From contig CAWFYS010000005.1 of assembly GCA_963820075.1 (NCBI GenBank), forward strand, positions 62,001 through 126,000: a DNA stretch of 64,000 nucleotides, written 5' to 3'. This document shows positions 19,079 through 29,915 of this stretch, in pieces. The DNA comes from Kumtagia sp963820075 (GTDB lineage: Bacteria > Pseudomonadota > Alphaproteobacteria > Rhizobiales > Rhizobiaceae). Numbering within the stretch: the first letter of the stretch is position 1; each line of letters opens with the position of its first letter. The position numbers were made by a program, and so were the translations under genes. A model generated the notes under the pieces. That model was not told the DNA's origin, did not search any database, and saw nothing but the letters and a program-made list of their open reading frames with translations.

Positions 19079-20072
19079 CTATCCAACGACCGGCTTCAGC
19101 GCGATCCAGAGCGCGCCGCCGAGCAACCCAAGGAAAATCAGCAGGCCGACCATGCTGTTCGACTTGAACAGCCGGAGGCACTGGTCCGGATCGTCCATGT
19201 CGAGGGCGCTTATCTGACGGGCCAGGTGCGCGCCGGCCGCGACCAGTCCCGCCAGCGCCGGCATCGGCGCCTCGGCGGCGGCAAAGGCGATGGCAAAGCA
19301 GGCTATGGCCCCGGCATAGAGGCCGCTCAGCCAGGCTTTCGTGTGCTCGCCGAACAGCCGGGCGGTGGAGCGCACGCCGACCAGCGCGTCGTCCTCCTTG
19401 TCCTGGTGGGCATAGATCGTGTCGTAGCCGATCACCCAAAGGATCGAGCCGAGATAGAGCATGACCGCCGGCCCGCCTATGCTCGCCAAACTCCACCGCC
19501 CAGCCCATCAGCGCGCCCCAGGAAAACGCCAGTCCAAGAACCAGTTGCGGCCAGTCGGTGATACGCTTCATGAAAGGATAGGCTGCGACCACGACGAGCG
19601 AGCAAAGGCCGACGAGGACGGCGAAACGGTTGAACTGAAGCAATATGGCGAGCCCCGCCAGCGCCTGCAGCACCAGGAACGCCCAGGCCTGCCGGCGGCT
19701 CACCTGGCCCGAGGGCAGCGGCCGCGAACGTGTGCGCTCGACCTCGGCATCGATCTTCTCATCGACGAGGTCGTTGTAGGTGCAGCCGGCGCCGCGCATG
19801 GCGATGGCGCCGATGAGAAACAGCGCGAGCGTCAGGGGCGAAGGCAGCAGGCTCGCCAGCGGGTCACCCGGCCGGGCGTGGGCGCCGGCTGCGAGTGCCG
19901 CCGACCACCAGCACGGCCACAGCAGCAATTGCCAGCCGATGGGCCGGTCCCAGCGTGCGAGCTGGGCATAGGGCCACAGCGTGCGCGGCAGCAGACGATA
20001 GACCCAATGCCGGCTCGGCGCATCGGCGACCCGGCCCTGGCCCGTGCGGGATTGTATGGTTTCCATTGCCAT
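19079..20072 (-). CDS. ubiA: 4-hydroxybenzoate polyprenyltransferase UbiA (one frameshift)
   Basis: An integral membrane prenyltransferase of about 330 residues that attaches the polyprenyl tail to 4-hydroxybenzoate in ubiquinone synthesis. Motifs are WDRPIGWQLLLWPCWWSAAL, the Asp-rich NDLVDEKIDAEVERTRSRPL and the second Asp motif YAHQDKEDDALVGVRSTA. Hydrophobic segments recur through the length. The frame changes near 19490 after WAVEF; one extra G (TTTGGCGAGC for TTTGCGAGC) explains it. ATG 20072 or 20066 is preferred over the upstream in-frame ATG at 20162, since homology begins around MAMETIQSRTG. Works after the polyprenyl synthase at 5.7 kb. Confidence 0.92.
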
Positions 20073-20206
20073 GGAGTGGCAGCGCAAGCCGAAAGCGTCA
20101 AGCCGACGCTTATCCCTGGCACCAGACGGTTCTTGCCGCTTGACCCATTCCCGCATCGCCAATAGCGGAAGAAACGCTTTTCGACGGCTCCGGCGAGGTA
20201 TTCAGC

Positions 20207-21481
<1,275 letters not shown>

Positions 21482-21509
21482 TGACGCGGTATGAGCGGAG
21501 GCGCGGGGC

Positions 21510-21947
21510 ATGAAGGTAACGCCGGGGAATATTTTTCTTGCTGTATCTGGAGTTGCAGTCGCTGTTCTTGTCTACATGGCTTATTCCTTTGGTTGGGGAA
21601 GCAAAGAGCCCATGTATTTTACAGGGAATAAGACCATAATTTTCGGTTGCTACATGGAAAAGACGACAGAAGATACGGACGTGGCGATAACTTTCCTTGA
21701 ACAAGGATATAAGGCACTTGTCCGATCGAATGGAGAAGAGGTGCTGCTGGAATTCGTCGGGAGTGGTCTGGTAGGAGATCGCTACCGCGCAGGTGATGTA
21801 CGGCTGCTGATCGACCCGGAAGCGTATGTCGACGGTATGAAGACCGGCGCGAGAGGTCCCTGCCAGACACTGACACGAACGTCGTGTCTCGCTTCACCGG
21901 CAGACCCTCGCGAAACGGGCGAAGCCGCAAGTCTGCTCAACGGCTGA
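21510..21947 (+). CDS. Membrane-anchored hypothetical protein, possibly MliC-like
   Basis: 145 residues with an N-terminal transmembrane segment (about 7-24) followed by a small soluble domain. The pattern of a Cys early (FGCYMEK), a beta-rich middle (EEVLLEFVGSGLVGDRY) and a late Cys (GARGPC) resembles lysozyme-inhibitor MliC folds, but the match is weak. The first 250 bases are clearly AT-richer than the flanks, which suggests horizontal acquisition. The last 20 residues look unlike the rest, and the end overlaps the convergent gene by 11 bases, so the true stop may differ. Confidence 0.55.
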   Translation: MKVTPGNIFLAVSGVAVAVLVYMAYSFGWGSKEPMYFTGNKTIIFGCYMEKTTEDTDVAITFLEQGYKALVRSNGEEVLLEFVGSGLVGDRYRAGDVRLLIDPEAYVDGMKTGARGPCQTLTRTSCLASPADPRETGEAASLLNG

Positions 21948-22192
21948 TCTCGAACGGGTCGGGCGCGGGCGCGGCCGGCAGCGTGCCCTCGGCTTCGCGG
22001 CGCTTGAAATGTGCCAGCGAGCAGGCCGGCGAACACAATATGCCGCGGTCGGCCCCGGTCCGTTCTCGATGCGGCCGTGATGATAGTGAAGCCCGGCATG
22101 CCGAAGGGCAATCCGCACTCGATGCAGCGGCGCGTTTCGGGTCTGGCGAGCATCGGCGGCCTCGGATCGTCGGAGCAGGCGACTACCTTCAT
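21937..22192 (-). CDS. Small cysteine-rich zinc-ribbon-like protein (one frameshift)
   Basis: About 84 residues. ATG 22192 opens MKVVACSDDPRPPML, followed by CIECGLPFGMPGF, and one frame later by CSPACSLAHFKRREAEG and the end PDPFEISR at TGA 21937-21939. The paired CxxC and CxxxC arrangement suggests a zinc ribbon. The shift near 22045 needs one base removed in GGCCGACCGCGG. An upstream TTG at 22225 is in frame. It is convergent with the preceding gene. Function unknown. Confidence 0.62.
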
Positions 22193-22320
22193 CGCAAAAT
22201 ACCGGCATCCGCAATGGCTGATCAATTGACGTTTACGTCAATAGAACATATCGACGGAGGATGGAGCCGATCCATGGCCTGAATCCCAGCTGCCTGGGCG
22301 ACCACCGCGAACGAGGAGGA

Positions 22321-24100
22321 ATGTCGATGTACCGCGCGCCTGTCGAGGAGATCGCCTTCACGATGAAGCATGTGGCGGGCATGCGGGCCGCGATCGAGGC
22401 AGGCGTGCTGGGCGATCTCAGCGAGGATTTGGTCGACGCGATCCTGGCGGAAGCCGGCCGTTTCGCGACGGAGGAAGTGGCGCCGCTCGCGCCATCGGCG
22501 ACCGGCAGGGCGCGGTGATCGAGGATGCGGCCGTGCGCATGCCCGACGGCTGGAAGGAGCTTTACCGCCGCTGGATCGAGGGCGGCTGGAACGCGCTGTC
22601 CGGCCCGGTCGAATATGGCGGCCAGGGGCTGCCGACCTTGCTCGGCGTCGCCGCGCTCGAAATGTGGAATTCCGGCTCGATGGCTTTCGGCATCGGACCG
22701 ACGCTGACCATGGGCGCGGTCGAAGCCCTCGAAAAACATGCCTCGGAAGAGTTGAAGGCGCTCTATCTGGAAAAGCTCGTCTCGGGCGAGTGGATGGGCA
22801 CGATGAACCTGACCGAGCCGCAGGCCGGTTCGGACCTTGCCGCACTGCAGGGCGCGCGCCGAACGGGCCGGCGACGGCACCTACCGCATCTTCGGCCAGA
22901 AGATTTTCATCACCTATGGCGAGCACGACTTCACCGACAATATCGTGCATCTGGTGCTGGCGCGCCTGCCCGACGCGCCCGCCGGCACAAGAGGCATCTC
23001 GCTTTTCCTCGTGCCGAAATTCCTGGTGAATGAGGATGGCGGCCTCGGCGCCCGCAACGATGTGTTCTGCTCCTCCATCGAACACAAGCTCGGCATCCAC
23101 GCCTCGCCGACCTGCACCATGATCTATGGCGACGGATTTGCCAAAGACCGCGAGCCGGGCGCGGTCGGCTGGCTGATCGGCGAGGAGAACAAGGGGCTGG
23201 CCTGCATGTTCACGATGATGAACAACGCCCGGCTGTGCGTCGGCATGCAGGGCGTGGCGATCGCCGAGGCGGCACGCCAGAAGGCGCTGGCCTATGCCAA
23301 TGAGCGCCGCCAGGGCAAGGCGGCCGGCTATCAGGGCGCCGGCATGGCGCCGATCGTCCATCACCCGGACGTCCAGCGCAACCTGCTCACCATGACGGCG
23401 CTGACGCGGATTGCCCGTTCGATCAGCTATTGCTGCGCCTACGCCACCGACATGGCCCGTTCGGGCGGCGACAAGGCCGCCTTCTGGCAGGAGCGCGCCA
23501 ATCTGCTGACGCCGGTCGCCAAGGCCTTCTCGACGGATGTCGGGGTCGATGTCGCCTCGCTCGGCGTTCAGGTCCATGGCGGCATGGGCTTCATCGAGGA
23601 GACGGGCGCCGCCGCTCTGCTCCGCGACGCGCGCATCGCGCCGATCTACGAGGGCACCAACGGCATCCAGGCGATCGACCTCGTCACGCGCAAGCTGCCG
23701 CAGTCGGGCGGCGCGCATGTGCGCGGCTATATCGGGGAATTGCGCGAGGCGGTGGATGCGCTGCGCGTTTCGAACCTGCAAGGCTCTGGGCGGTTCGGCT
23801 GACAAGCTCGAACAGGCGCTCGGCGATCTCGAGACGGCCACGGAAGCGCTGCTCGACATGCTTGGCGAGGGCAGGACAGAGACCGCGCTTGCCGGCGCCA
23901 CGCCTTACCTCAGGCTTTTCGCGCTGGCGTCGGGCGGGGCGCTGCTGGCGCGGGGCGCGGTCGCGTCGGCCGCGGCGGAGCGGGTGGCGCTGTGCCGGTT
24001 CTTCGCCGAAAACTTCGCCGGCGAGACCGCAGCGCTTCGGGCAAGCGTCATCGAGGGCGGCGACAGCCTCGCCGCCGCGGCGAAATTCCTGGTCGCCTGA
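22321..24100 (+). CDS. Acyl-CoA dehydrogenase, long form with extra C-terminal domain (three frameshifts)
   Basis: A FAD-dependent acyl-CoA dehydrogenase of about 592 residues for fatty acid beta-oxidation. Blocks seen are TEPQAGSDLAAL, FITYGEHDFTDNIVHLVLARLPDAPAGTRGISLF, HKLGIHASPTC, QVHGGMGFIEETGAAALLRDARI and PIYEGTNGIQAIDL (catalytic Glu in YEGTNGIQ). The last 130 residues match the acetyl-CoA dehydrogenase-like C-terminal domain. Shifts are near 22499 (one C missing), 22853 (extra C, CTGCAGGG) and 23782 (extra C, CTGCAAGG). ATG 22321 has an excellent GAGGAGG site. The enoyl-CoA hydratase gene starts 8 bases after the stop. Confidence 0.92.
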
Positions 24101-24107
24101 GGGGAGA

Positions 24108-24870
24108 ATGGCGATGAGCGAACACATCCAGGTCGAGCGGCGCGGCGCGGTGCAGATCATCCGCATGAACCGGCCCGACAAGAAGAACGCCCTCACGCGC
24201 GCCATGTATGCCGCGATGGCCGCCGCCCTTGCCGCCGGCGATGCCGACCCGGCGGTGCGCGTTCAGGTCTTTCTCGGCGTGCCCGGCGCCTTCTCGGCCG
24301 GCAACGATCTTGCCGATTTCATGGCGGTCGCGATGGGCGGCGAGGTCGGCGGCGAGGTCTGGGACTTTCTTGCTGGCGCTGGCCAATGCGGGCAAGCCGC
24401 TCGTGTCGGGCGTCGACGGCATCGCGGTCGGCATAGGCGCGACGCTCAACCTGCATTGCGACCTGACATTCGCCACGCCGCGCACCGCCTTTCACACGCC
24501 CTTCGTCGATCTCGGGCTGGTGCCGGAAGCGGCGTCGAGCCTGCTCGTGCCGAAGGTCATCGGCCACCAGCGCGCCTTCGCGCTGCTCGGGCTGGGCGAG
24601 CCGCTGCCGGCTGAAAGCGCGCTGGCGGCCGGCCTGATCCATGCGGTCGTGCCGGAGGATCGCCTGGAGGCCGAGACGCTTGCCGCTGCTGAGAAAATCG
24701 CCGCCAAGCCGCCCGAGGCCCTGCGGATCGCCCGCGACCTGATGCGCGGCCCGCGCGACGCGGTGGTGGCGCGCATCCGCGAGGAGGCCGAGCATTTTCG
24801 CGCCCGCCTCAAGTCGGATGAGGCGCGCGCCGCCTTCGCTGCGTTCCTGGCGCGCAAGAAGCCGGGTTGA
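24108..24870 (+). CDS. Enoyl-CoA hydratase/isomerase family protein (one frameshift)
   Basis: A crotonase-fold protein of about 253 residues likely hydrating trans-2-enoyl-CoA after the upstream dehydrogenase. Seen are NRPDKKNALTRAMY, the oxyanion-hole segment FSAGNDLADF, the second oxyanion segment GIAVGIGATLNLHCD and PFVDLGLVPEAASS. The frame shifts near 24370; GACTTTCTTGCTGGCG needs one base removed to give FLLALANAGKPLVSG. On the opposite strand this is the same extra-C-before-AAG pattern as elsewhere. It forms an operon with the acyl-CoA dehydrogenase. Exact chain-length preference is unknown. Confidence 0.88.
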
Positions 24871-24895
24871 TGCGGCATCGACTGTGATAACCTGA

Positions 24896-24945
24896 AGCAT
24901 CGCGCCGAAAAGTGGATGCGGTTTTCGGCGAAAGCGATGCGAAAG
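24896..24945. repeat. Short rhizobial palindrome fragment
   Basis: GCATCGCGCCGAAAAGTGG followed by ATGCGGTTTTCGGCGAAAGCGATGC forms an imperfect inverted repeat. Related CCGAAAACCG...CACTTTTCG fragments occur near 8938-8981 and 51893-51928, so it looks like a dispersed intergenic repeat. It lies between the enoyl-CoA hydratase and cyclase genes. Confidence 0.6.
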
Positions 24946-25022
24946 CAGACTAAGCAGTCACCGTTCAGTCAACGGCGACTTGCTTAGCGATGACGCCGGA
25001 GCGATCCGTGCCGCGGCGGCGG

Positions 25023-25961
25023 ATGGCAGCCATGTCCATCACCAACCGCAAGCTGACGACGGTCTTCTCGGCTGACGTCCATGGCTATTCGCGGCTGATG
25101 GAAGTGGACGAGGAGGGCACTTTCGCCACCCTCAAGACCTACCGCGACGCAATGGCCCGGCTGATCGGCTCGCGTGGAGGCCGCGTCGTCAACACCTGGG
25201 GCGACGGGCTGATCGCCGAGTTTCCCAGCGTCGTGGAGGCCGTGCGCGCGGCGGTCGACGTTCAGAACGAACTGGCCGGGCACAATGCCGGCCGGTCGGA
25301 CGGCAGGCAGATGCTCTACCGCGTCGGCATCAACCTCGGCGATGTCATCGTCGACGGCGACGACATCTATGGCGACGGCGTCAACATCGCCGCCCGCCTT
25401 CAGGGAGAGGCCCCGCCGGGCGGCATCCTGATTTCGCAGACGGTCTACGATCAGGTCCGCAACAAGCTGTCGGTCGGCTTCGAGTTTCTGGGCAATCTGT
25501 CCGTCAAGAACCTTGACGAGAACGTACCGAGCTACGCCGTGCGGATTGGCGAGGCAAAGCGGGTCGTCCGGGGAGCGGGCGGCCGCCCGACCGTCCCAAC
25601 CGCCCTCTCAGGGTGCGCCGGCCTCGCTTGCACAGGCAGGCGTTGCGAACATGCTTCCGAGCCGCAAGCTCGGCTTTCTGGCGCTGATCGGCGCCGCGCT
25701 GGTGGCGATCAATCTCTTCAGTTCGCCCGGCCAGTTCTGGGCACGCTGGCCCTTGCTGGTGCTCGCGCGTGATTGCCGGGCTGATCTGGGCGCGCAGGAC
25801 GACGCGCCTTGACCGGAGCCTGGCGATCCTGCTCGTAGTCGGACTGGGCATCGTCGCGATGAACCTGCTGTCATGGCAGGGACGAGTTCTGGGCGCACTG
25901 GCCGCTTCTGGCAGTTGCGCTGCTGGCGGGCGTTCGCTGGCTCAAGCGGCGGGGCAAATAG
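25023..25961 (+). CDS. Class III adenylate/guanylate cyclase with duplicated 2TM tail (three frameshifts)
   Basis: The N-terminal 190 residues are a class III cyclase domain (RKLTTVFSADVHGYSRLM, NTWGDGLIAEF, YRVGINLGDVIVDGDDIYGDGVNIAARLQ). It is followed by a linker and two similar two-span membrane units: INLFSSPGQFWARWPLLVLA, then MNLLSWQGEFWAHWPLLAVA. Shifts lie near 25593, 25768 (extra C, GCGCGTG) and 25885 (extra C, GGACGAG); restored, the protein is about 312 residues and ends LKRRGK at TAG 25959-25961. ATG 25023 or 25032 is favoured over 24990 by homology. Convergent with pdxH, 8 bases apart. Likely makes cAMP. Confidence 0.85.
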
Positions 25962-25969
25962 GCGAGAGC

Positions 25970-26592
25970 TCACGGATAAAGCCGCGTCTTCTCCCAGTTA
26001 CCGTCTTCGCCGCGCGTGAAGACGAGCCGGTCGTGCAGCCGGAACGGCCTGTCGTGCCAGAACTCGATGGCCGTGGGCACGATGCGGAAGCCGGACCAGT
26101 GGCCCGGTCGCGGGATGGTGCCGATCGCGAATTTGGCGGTGTATTCGGCGACCGCCTTCTCCAGCGCGAAGCGGCTTTCCAGCGGCCTGCGACTGCTTGG
26201 AAGCCCAAGCGCCGATGCGGCTGCCGCGCGGCCGCGTCGCGTAATATTCGTCGGCTTCCGCGTCGCGAGACGATCTCCACCGGCCCGCGCACCCGCACCT
26301 GGCGGCGCAGCGACTTCCAGTGGAAGCACATGGCCGCCTTCCGGCTCGCCAGGATTTCGCGCCCCTTGGCGCTTTCGAAATTTGTGTAGAAGACGAAGCC
26401 GCGCTCGTCGAAACCCTTCAGCAGCACCATGCGGACATTGGGCATGCCGTCCGGGTCGACGGTCGCCAGCGCCACGCCGTTGGGGTCGTTGGGCTCGCCG
26501 CTTGTGGCGTCGTCGAGCCATTGGCCAAAAAGCCGGAACGGCTCGTCGCTTTCGGTGAAGTCACTGTTTGTTAACGTCGCGTCGCCCATCAT
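25970..26592 (-). CDS. pdxH: Pyridoxamine 5'-phosphate oxidase PdxH (two frameshifts)
   Basis: An FMN enzyme of about 207 residues that oxidises pyridoxine or pyridoxamine 5'-phosphate to PLP. Seen are NVRMVLLKGFDERGFVFYTN (FMN and substrate binding), SRKAAMCFHWKSLRRQVRVRGPVE, WASKQSRPLESR, and the C-terminal WHDRPFRLHDRL. The frame breaks twice, near 26265 (extra C, TCGCGACG) and 26205 (extra C, TCGCAGGCC), both read on the minus strand. The middle segment SDAEADEYYATRPRGSRIGAW lies in a third frame. Divergent from the lipoprotein gene. Essential for PLP supply in most bacteria, so the shifts are probably not real. Confidence 0.92.
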
Positions 26593-26698
26593 CCGCGTCC
26601 ATGTGGCTTGTCCTGGGGGAGATTGCCGATTGTCGCGAGGCGCGCAAGCCTCTCTGGACGCTTATCGGTGTCCGGCGCGCAGCGCCGGTCCGGTCACG

Positions 26699-27091
26699 AT
26701 GCTTCTGGTGGCCTGGCTGATGGGCGGCTGCGCCACCGGCGGCTTCGGTCTCGGCGATACCGGACCCGACCGGACGATCGTTACGGGCGACATCGGCGGT
26801 GCTGGCGGCGTTGCGGACGACACCGGGCAGTTCTCCGATGAAATGACGATCCGCAATGCCGTATCCTCGGCCGACATCGAAGTGTTGAAGGGCGCGCCGA
26901 TCCCCTGGGCGAACGCCGAGACCGGCGCGCGCGGCGCAATCAGCAGTCTCGTCGAGGAAAGGGGCGCCGATAAGCTTTGCCGCCGGTTCGTCACCTCGCG
27001 TGAGCGGTTCGACGGGGTCGCCCTGTTCAAGGGCGAGACCTGCATGGTGGCGCCCGGCGCCTGGGCGATGAAGGATTTTTCCGCGTTCTGA
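26699..27091 (+). CDS. Small surface lipoprotein (17 kDa/RT0821-like)
   Basis: About 130 residues. ATG 26699 opens MLLVAWLMGGCATGG, a short lipoprotein signal with lipobox LMGGC. The mature part has a glycine-rich start and a C-terminal domain with WANAETGARGAI, CRRFVTSRERFDGVALFKGETC and a final W, the pattern of RT0821/Lpp0805-type surface antigens, whose two Cys may pair. The frame is open further upstream (a GTG near 26603), but the lipoprotein start is favoured. It is between pdxH and the DnaJ-class gene. Function in the envelope is inferred. Confidence 0.65.
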   Translation: MLLVAWLMGGCATGGFGLGDTGPDRTIVTGDIGGAGGVADDTGQFSDEMTIRNAVSSADIEVLKGAPIPWANAETGARGAISSLVEERGADKLCRRFVTSRERFDGVALFKGETCMVAPGAWAMKDFSAF

Positions 27092-27189
27092 CGACGGAAT
27101 CGCCCTGGCTCGCATACCGGGCTCTGGAATTTGTTCCTAGGGCAACGCATATTGGGGGCGACCACAACTCCATTGCCGCAGGCAATCCG

Positions 27190-28117
27190 ATGCGCGATCC
27201 CTATGAGGTGCTGGGCGTTGCGAAATCCGCGACGACCAAGGAAATCAAGGCGGCCTACCGAAAGCTGGCCAAGAAGTACCATCCGGACCAGAATCCGGAC
27301 CCGAAGGCGAAGGAACGCTTCAACGCGGCGACCCAGGCCTATGACATCGTCGGCGACGAGAAGAATCGCGGCGCCTATGACCGCGGCGAGATCGACGACG
27401 GAGGGCAAGCCGAAATTCCAGGGTTTCGACGCCCATGCCGGTGCCGACCCCTTCGCCGGCTTCCGCCGCCAGGGTCCCCAGGGTCCGGGCTCGCCGCATT
27501 TCGAGTTTCGCACCGGCGGCGACGCCGGCGATATTTTCAGCGACATTTTCGGGCAGGCCTTTTCCGGCGGGCGGGGTGCCGGAGGTCCTGGCGGGATGGG
27601 CGGCGGAAGGCGCCAGGCACCGCCCGCCGGCGCCGACCTCAACGCGACGCTCGACGTCGGCGTCGAGGAGATCGCGACAGCCGCCAAGGTGAGCGCCATG
27701 TTTCCGGACGGCCGCAAGCTCGCCGTGAAGCTGCCGGCCTATGTCGAGGAGGGCCAGACGATCCGCCTGAAAGGGCAGGGCGAACAAGGGCCGGGCGGTG
27801 CGGGCGACGCGCTTGTGAAGATCCACATCCGCAAGCATCCTCTCTACCGGATCGAGGGCCGCGACCTGCATGTCGACCTGCCCGTACCGCTTGAGGACGC
27901 GGTGCTGGGCGAAAAAGTCGCGGTCGAGACGCCGACCGGCAAGGTGGCCGTCAACGTGCCGCCATGGTCGAGTTCGGACAAGGTGTTGCGCCTGAAGGGC
28001 CGGGGGCTGCCGGTCAAGACGGGCGGCCACGCGGATCTTTACGTGCATGTGCGAGTAATGCTTCCCGACAAGCCTGATCCTGAGTTGGAGGCGCTGGCGC
28101 GCAAGCGTCGCGGCTGA
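27190..28117 (+). CDS. DnaJ/CbpA-class J-domain chaperone (one frameshift)
   Basis: A DnaJ-class co-chaperone of about 309 residues that stimulates Hsp70. The J domain is at residues 1-70 with YHPDQNPD containing the HPD tripeptide. A Gly/Phe-rich region follows (GADPFAGF, FSGGRGAGG). There is no CxxCxGxG zinc finger, so it belongs to the CbpA-like type. The C-terminal substrate-binding domain has VKLPAYVEEGQTIRLKGQG and LRLKGRGLPVKTGGHADLYV. The frame breaks near 27402; GACGACGGAGGGC needs one base removed to give EGKPKFQGFDAHAG. Gene order pdxH-dnaJ-fabI is standard in rhizobia. Confidence 0.9.
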
Positions 28118-28345
28118 CGCGTCGCTGCAGCCAAAAACGCCGCCGCCGTTCGGCAGCGTTGCCGCGTTCGAAGCTTGAAGGCAGGGAAGGCCTATGCGAT
28201 AGGGCGGGGCTGGAGCTGGAGTTGTCCTCTGCGCGTCCGTTCGAACGCGCCACGGACACTCTGGAATTTTAAATCCGCGCATCGTGCTTTCCGAAATCGA
28301 TCTCGATTTGCGGGCTGATGCGCTAGGCATTTCGGAGCAGCTGCG

Positions 28346-29164
28346 ATGGCGGGTGGACAGGGCTTCATGGCCGGCAAGCGGGGCCTGATCATGGGCGTCG
28401 CGAATAATCGGTCGATCGCTTATGGCATAGCCAAGGCTTGCGCCGATCAGGGCGCCGAACTGGCGCTGACCTATCAGGGCGACGCATTCAAGAAGCGGGT
28501 CGAGCCGCTTGCCAAGGACCTCGGCGCGCTTGTCGTCGGTCATTGCGACGTGACCGATCCCGCCACGCTCGACGCCGTGTTCGACATGATCGCCGAGCAA
28601 TGGGGCAAGCTCGATTTCATCGTGCATGCCATCGCCTTCTCCGACAAGGAGGAACTCGACGGCCGCTACGTCGAGACCACGCGCGGCAATTTCCAGAGGA
28701 CCATGGAGATTTCGGTGTTCTCCTTCACCGACGTTGCCAGGCGCGCCGAGGCTCTGATGCCGGACGGCGGGTCGCTGCTGACGCTGACCTATTACGGCGC
28801 CGAGAAGGTCATGCCGCATTACAACGTCATGGGCGTGGCCAAGGCCGCGCTGGAGGCCAGCGTGCGCTACCTCGCCGTCGACCTCGGCGCCAGGAACATC
28901 CGCGTCAACGCGATCTCCGCCGGCCCGATGAAGACGCTTGCCGCGTCCGGCATCGGCGACTTCCGCTACATTCTGCGCTGGAACGAATACAACGCGCCGC
29001 TGAAGCGGACGGTAACGCTCGAGGAAGTTGGCGATTCCGGCATGTATTTCCTGTCCGATCTGTCACGCGGCGTGACCGGCGAAATTCATCACGTTGATTC
29101 CGGCTACCATGTGGTCGGCATGAAGGCTGTCGACGCGCCGGACATCAGCGTGGTCAAGGAATAG
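28346..29164 (+). CDS. fabI: Enoyl-[acyl-carrier-protein] reductase FabI
   Basis: An NADH-dependent SDR that reduces enoyl-ACP in fatty acid synthesis. The 272-residue protein has the FabI-type nucleotide loop GVANNRSIAYGIAKA at about residues 17-31 and the catalytic Tyr/Lys in YGAEKVMPHYNVMGVAK (Tyr-x6-Met-x3-Lys). NAISAGPMKTLAASGI is the substrate loop. Frame and length are normal. Upstream 228 bases separate it from the DnaJ-class gene; downstream the histidine phosphatase starts 39 bases on, so the two may be co-transcribed. Confidence 0.96.
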   Translation: MAGGQGFMAGKRGLIMGVANNRSIAYGIAKACADQGAELALTYQGDAFKKRVEPLAKDLGALVVGHCDVTDPATLDAVFDMIAEQWGKLDFIVHAIAFSDKEELDGRYVETTRGNFQRTMEISVFSFTDVARRAEALMPDGGSLLTLTYYGAEKVMPHYNVMGVAKAALEASVRYLAVDLGARNIRVNAISAGPMKTLAASGIGDFRYILRWNEYNAPLKRTVTLEEVGDSGMYFLSDLSRGVTGEIHHVDSGYHVVGMKAVDAPDISVVKE

Positions 29165-29203
29165 CGGGCGATCCTCCGAACGCTTGGCATTTTGGGGTGC
29201 GGG

Positions 29204-29791
29204 ATGTCTCCGCTTGTCTATCTTGTTCGTCACGGCGAGACCGCCTGGAATGTGGAAGGGCGCCTCCAGGGTCAGGCGGAGAATGACATTACCGAGGTGG
29301 GACGCCGGCAGGCCGATCGCAACGGTGCCAGGCTGCGCGAACTGATCGACGATCCCGCGCAATTCGACTTCGTTGCAAGTCCGATGCGCCGTACGCGCGA
29401 AACGATGGAGCGCGTTCGCGTTGCCATGGGACTGCCGCCGGACGGCTACAGGACCGACACCCGACTGGTCGAGGTGCATTTCGGCGACTGGCAGGGCTTC
29501 ACTTTCGCCGAGCTGGACGCGATCGAGCAGGGCTGCACCGCGGCGCGCTCGAGGGACAAGTGGAATTTCGTGCCGCCGGGCGAGGGCGCCGAAAGCTATC
29601 AGATGCTCATGGAGCGCATCAGGCCGTGGTTCGAGGCGCTCGACCGCCCGACCGTCTGTGTGACGCATGGCGGCGTGATCCGCGCCATATTCAGGATGTT
29701 GACGGATACGCCGTCCCGCCAGGCCGCCCGGCTGGAGATATTCCAGGATCGCGTGCTGCGCCTGCGGGACGACATGCTGGAGTGGCTTTGA
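29204..29791 (+). CDS. Histidine phosphatase family protein (phosphoglycerate mutase-like)
   Basis: 195 residues of the branch 1 histidine phosphatase superfamily. The phospho-accepting His is in LVRHGETAWN at residues 6-15, and the second catalytic His is in VCVTHGGVIRAI near residue 152. The length and lack of a full PGM insert suggest a broad phosphatase rather than glycolytic mutase. GTG 29192 is a possible earlier start, but ATG 29204 fits the family. It is the last gene of the conserved pdxH-dnaJ-fabI block; aroC, its usual near neighbour, is displaced by 11.7 kb. Confidence 0.88.
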   Translation: MSPLVYLVRHGETAWNVEGRLQGQAENDITEVGRRQADRNGARLRELIDDPAQFDFVASPMRRTRETMERVRVAMGLPPDGYRTDTRLVEVHFGDWQGFTFAELDAIEQGCTAARSRDKWNFVPPGEGAESYQMLMERIRPWFEALDRPTVCVTHGGVIRAIFRMLTDTPSRQAARLEIFQDRVLRLRDDMLEWL

Positions 29792-29832
29792 GTTAGGACA
29801 AAGGCCCGGTGGCAACCGCCCGTTGCCCGGAT

Positions 29833-29915
29833 GTAAACTTACATATTGACGCTTTATCCGTATCGTAAATATATACATTGACGAACTGTCAATTCGCGTC
29901 AACATATGAGTTTAC
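29833..29915 (+). promoter_or_regulatory. Operator array before the mobile mystery A/B pair
   Basis: Three similar 19-bp elements start at exact 32-bp steps: GTAAACTTACATATTGACG (29833-29851), GTAAATATATACATTGACG (29865-29883) and, inverted, CGTCAACATATGAGTTTAC (29897-29915). Pairwise identity is 15-16 of 19. The inverted copy covers the ATG at 29906, and the TTGACG parts could serve as -35 boxes. The region is strikingly AT-rich against the genome. It is the obvious binding site for the helix-turn-helix protein encoded downstream. Confidence 0.72.
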
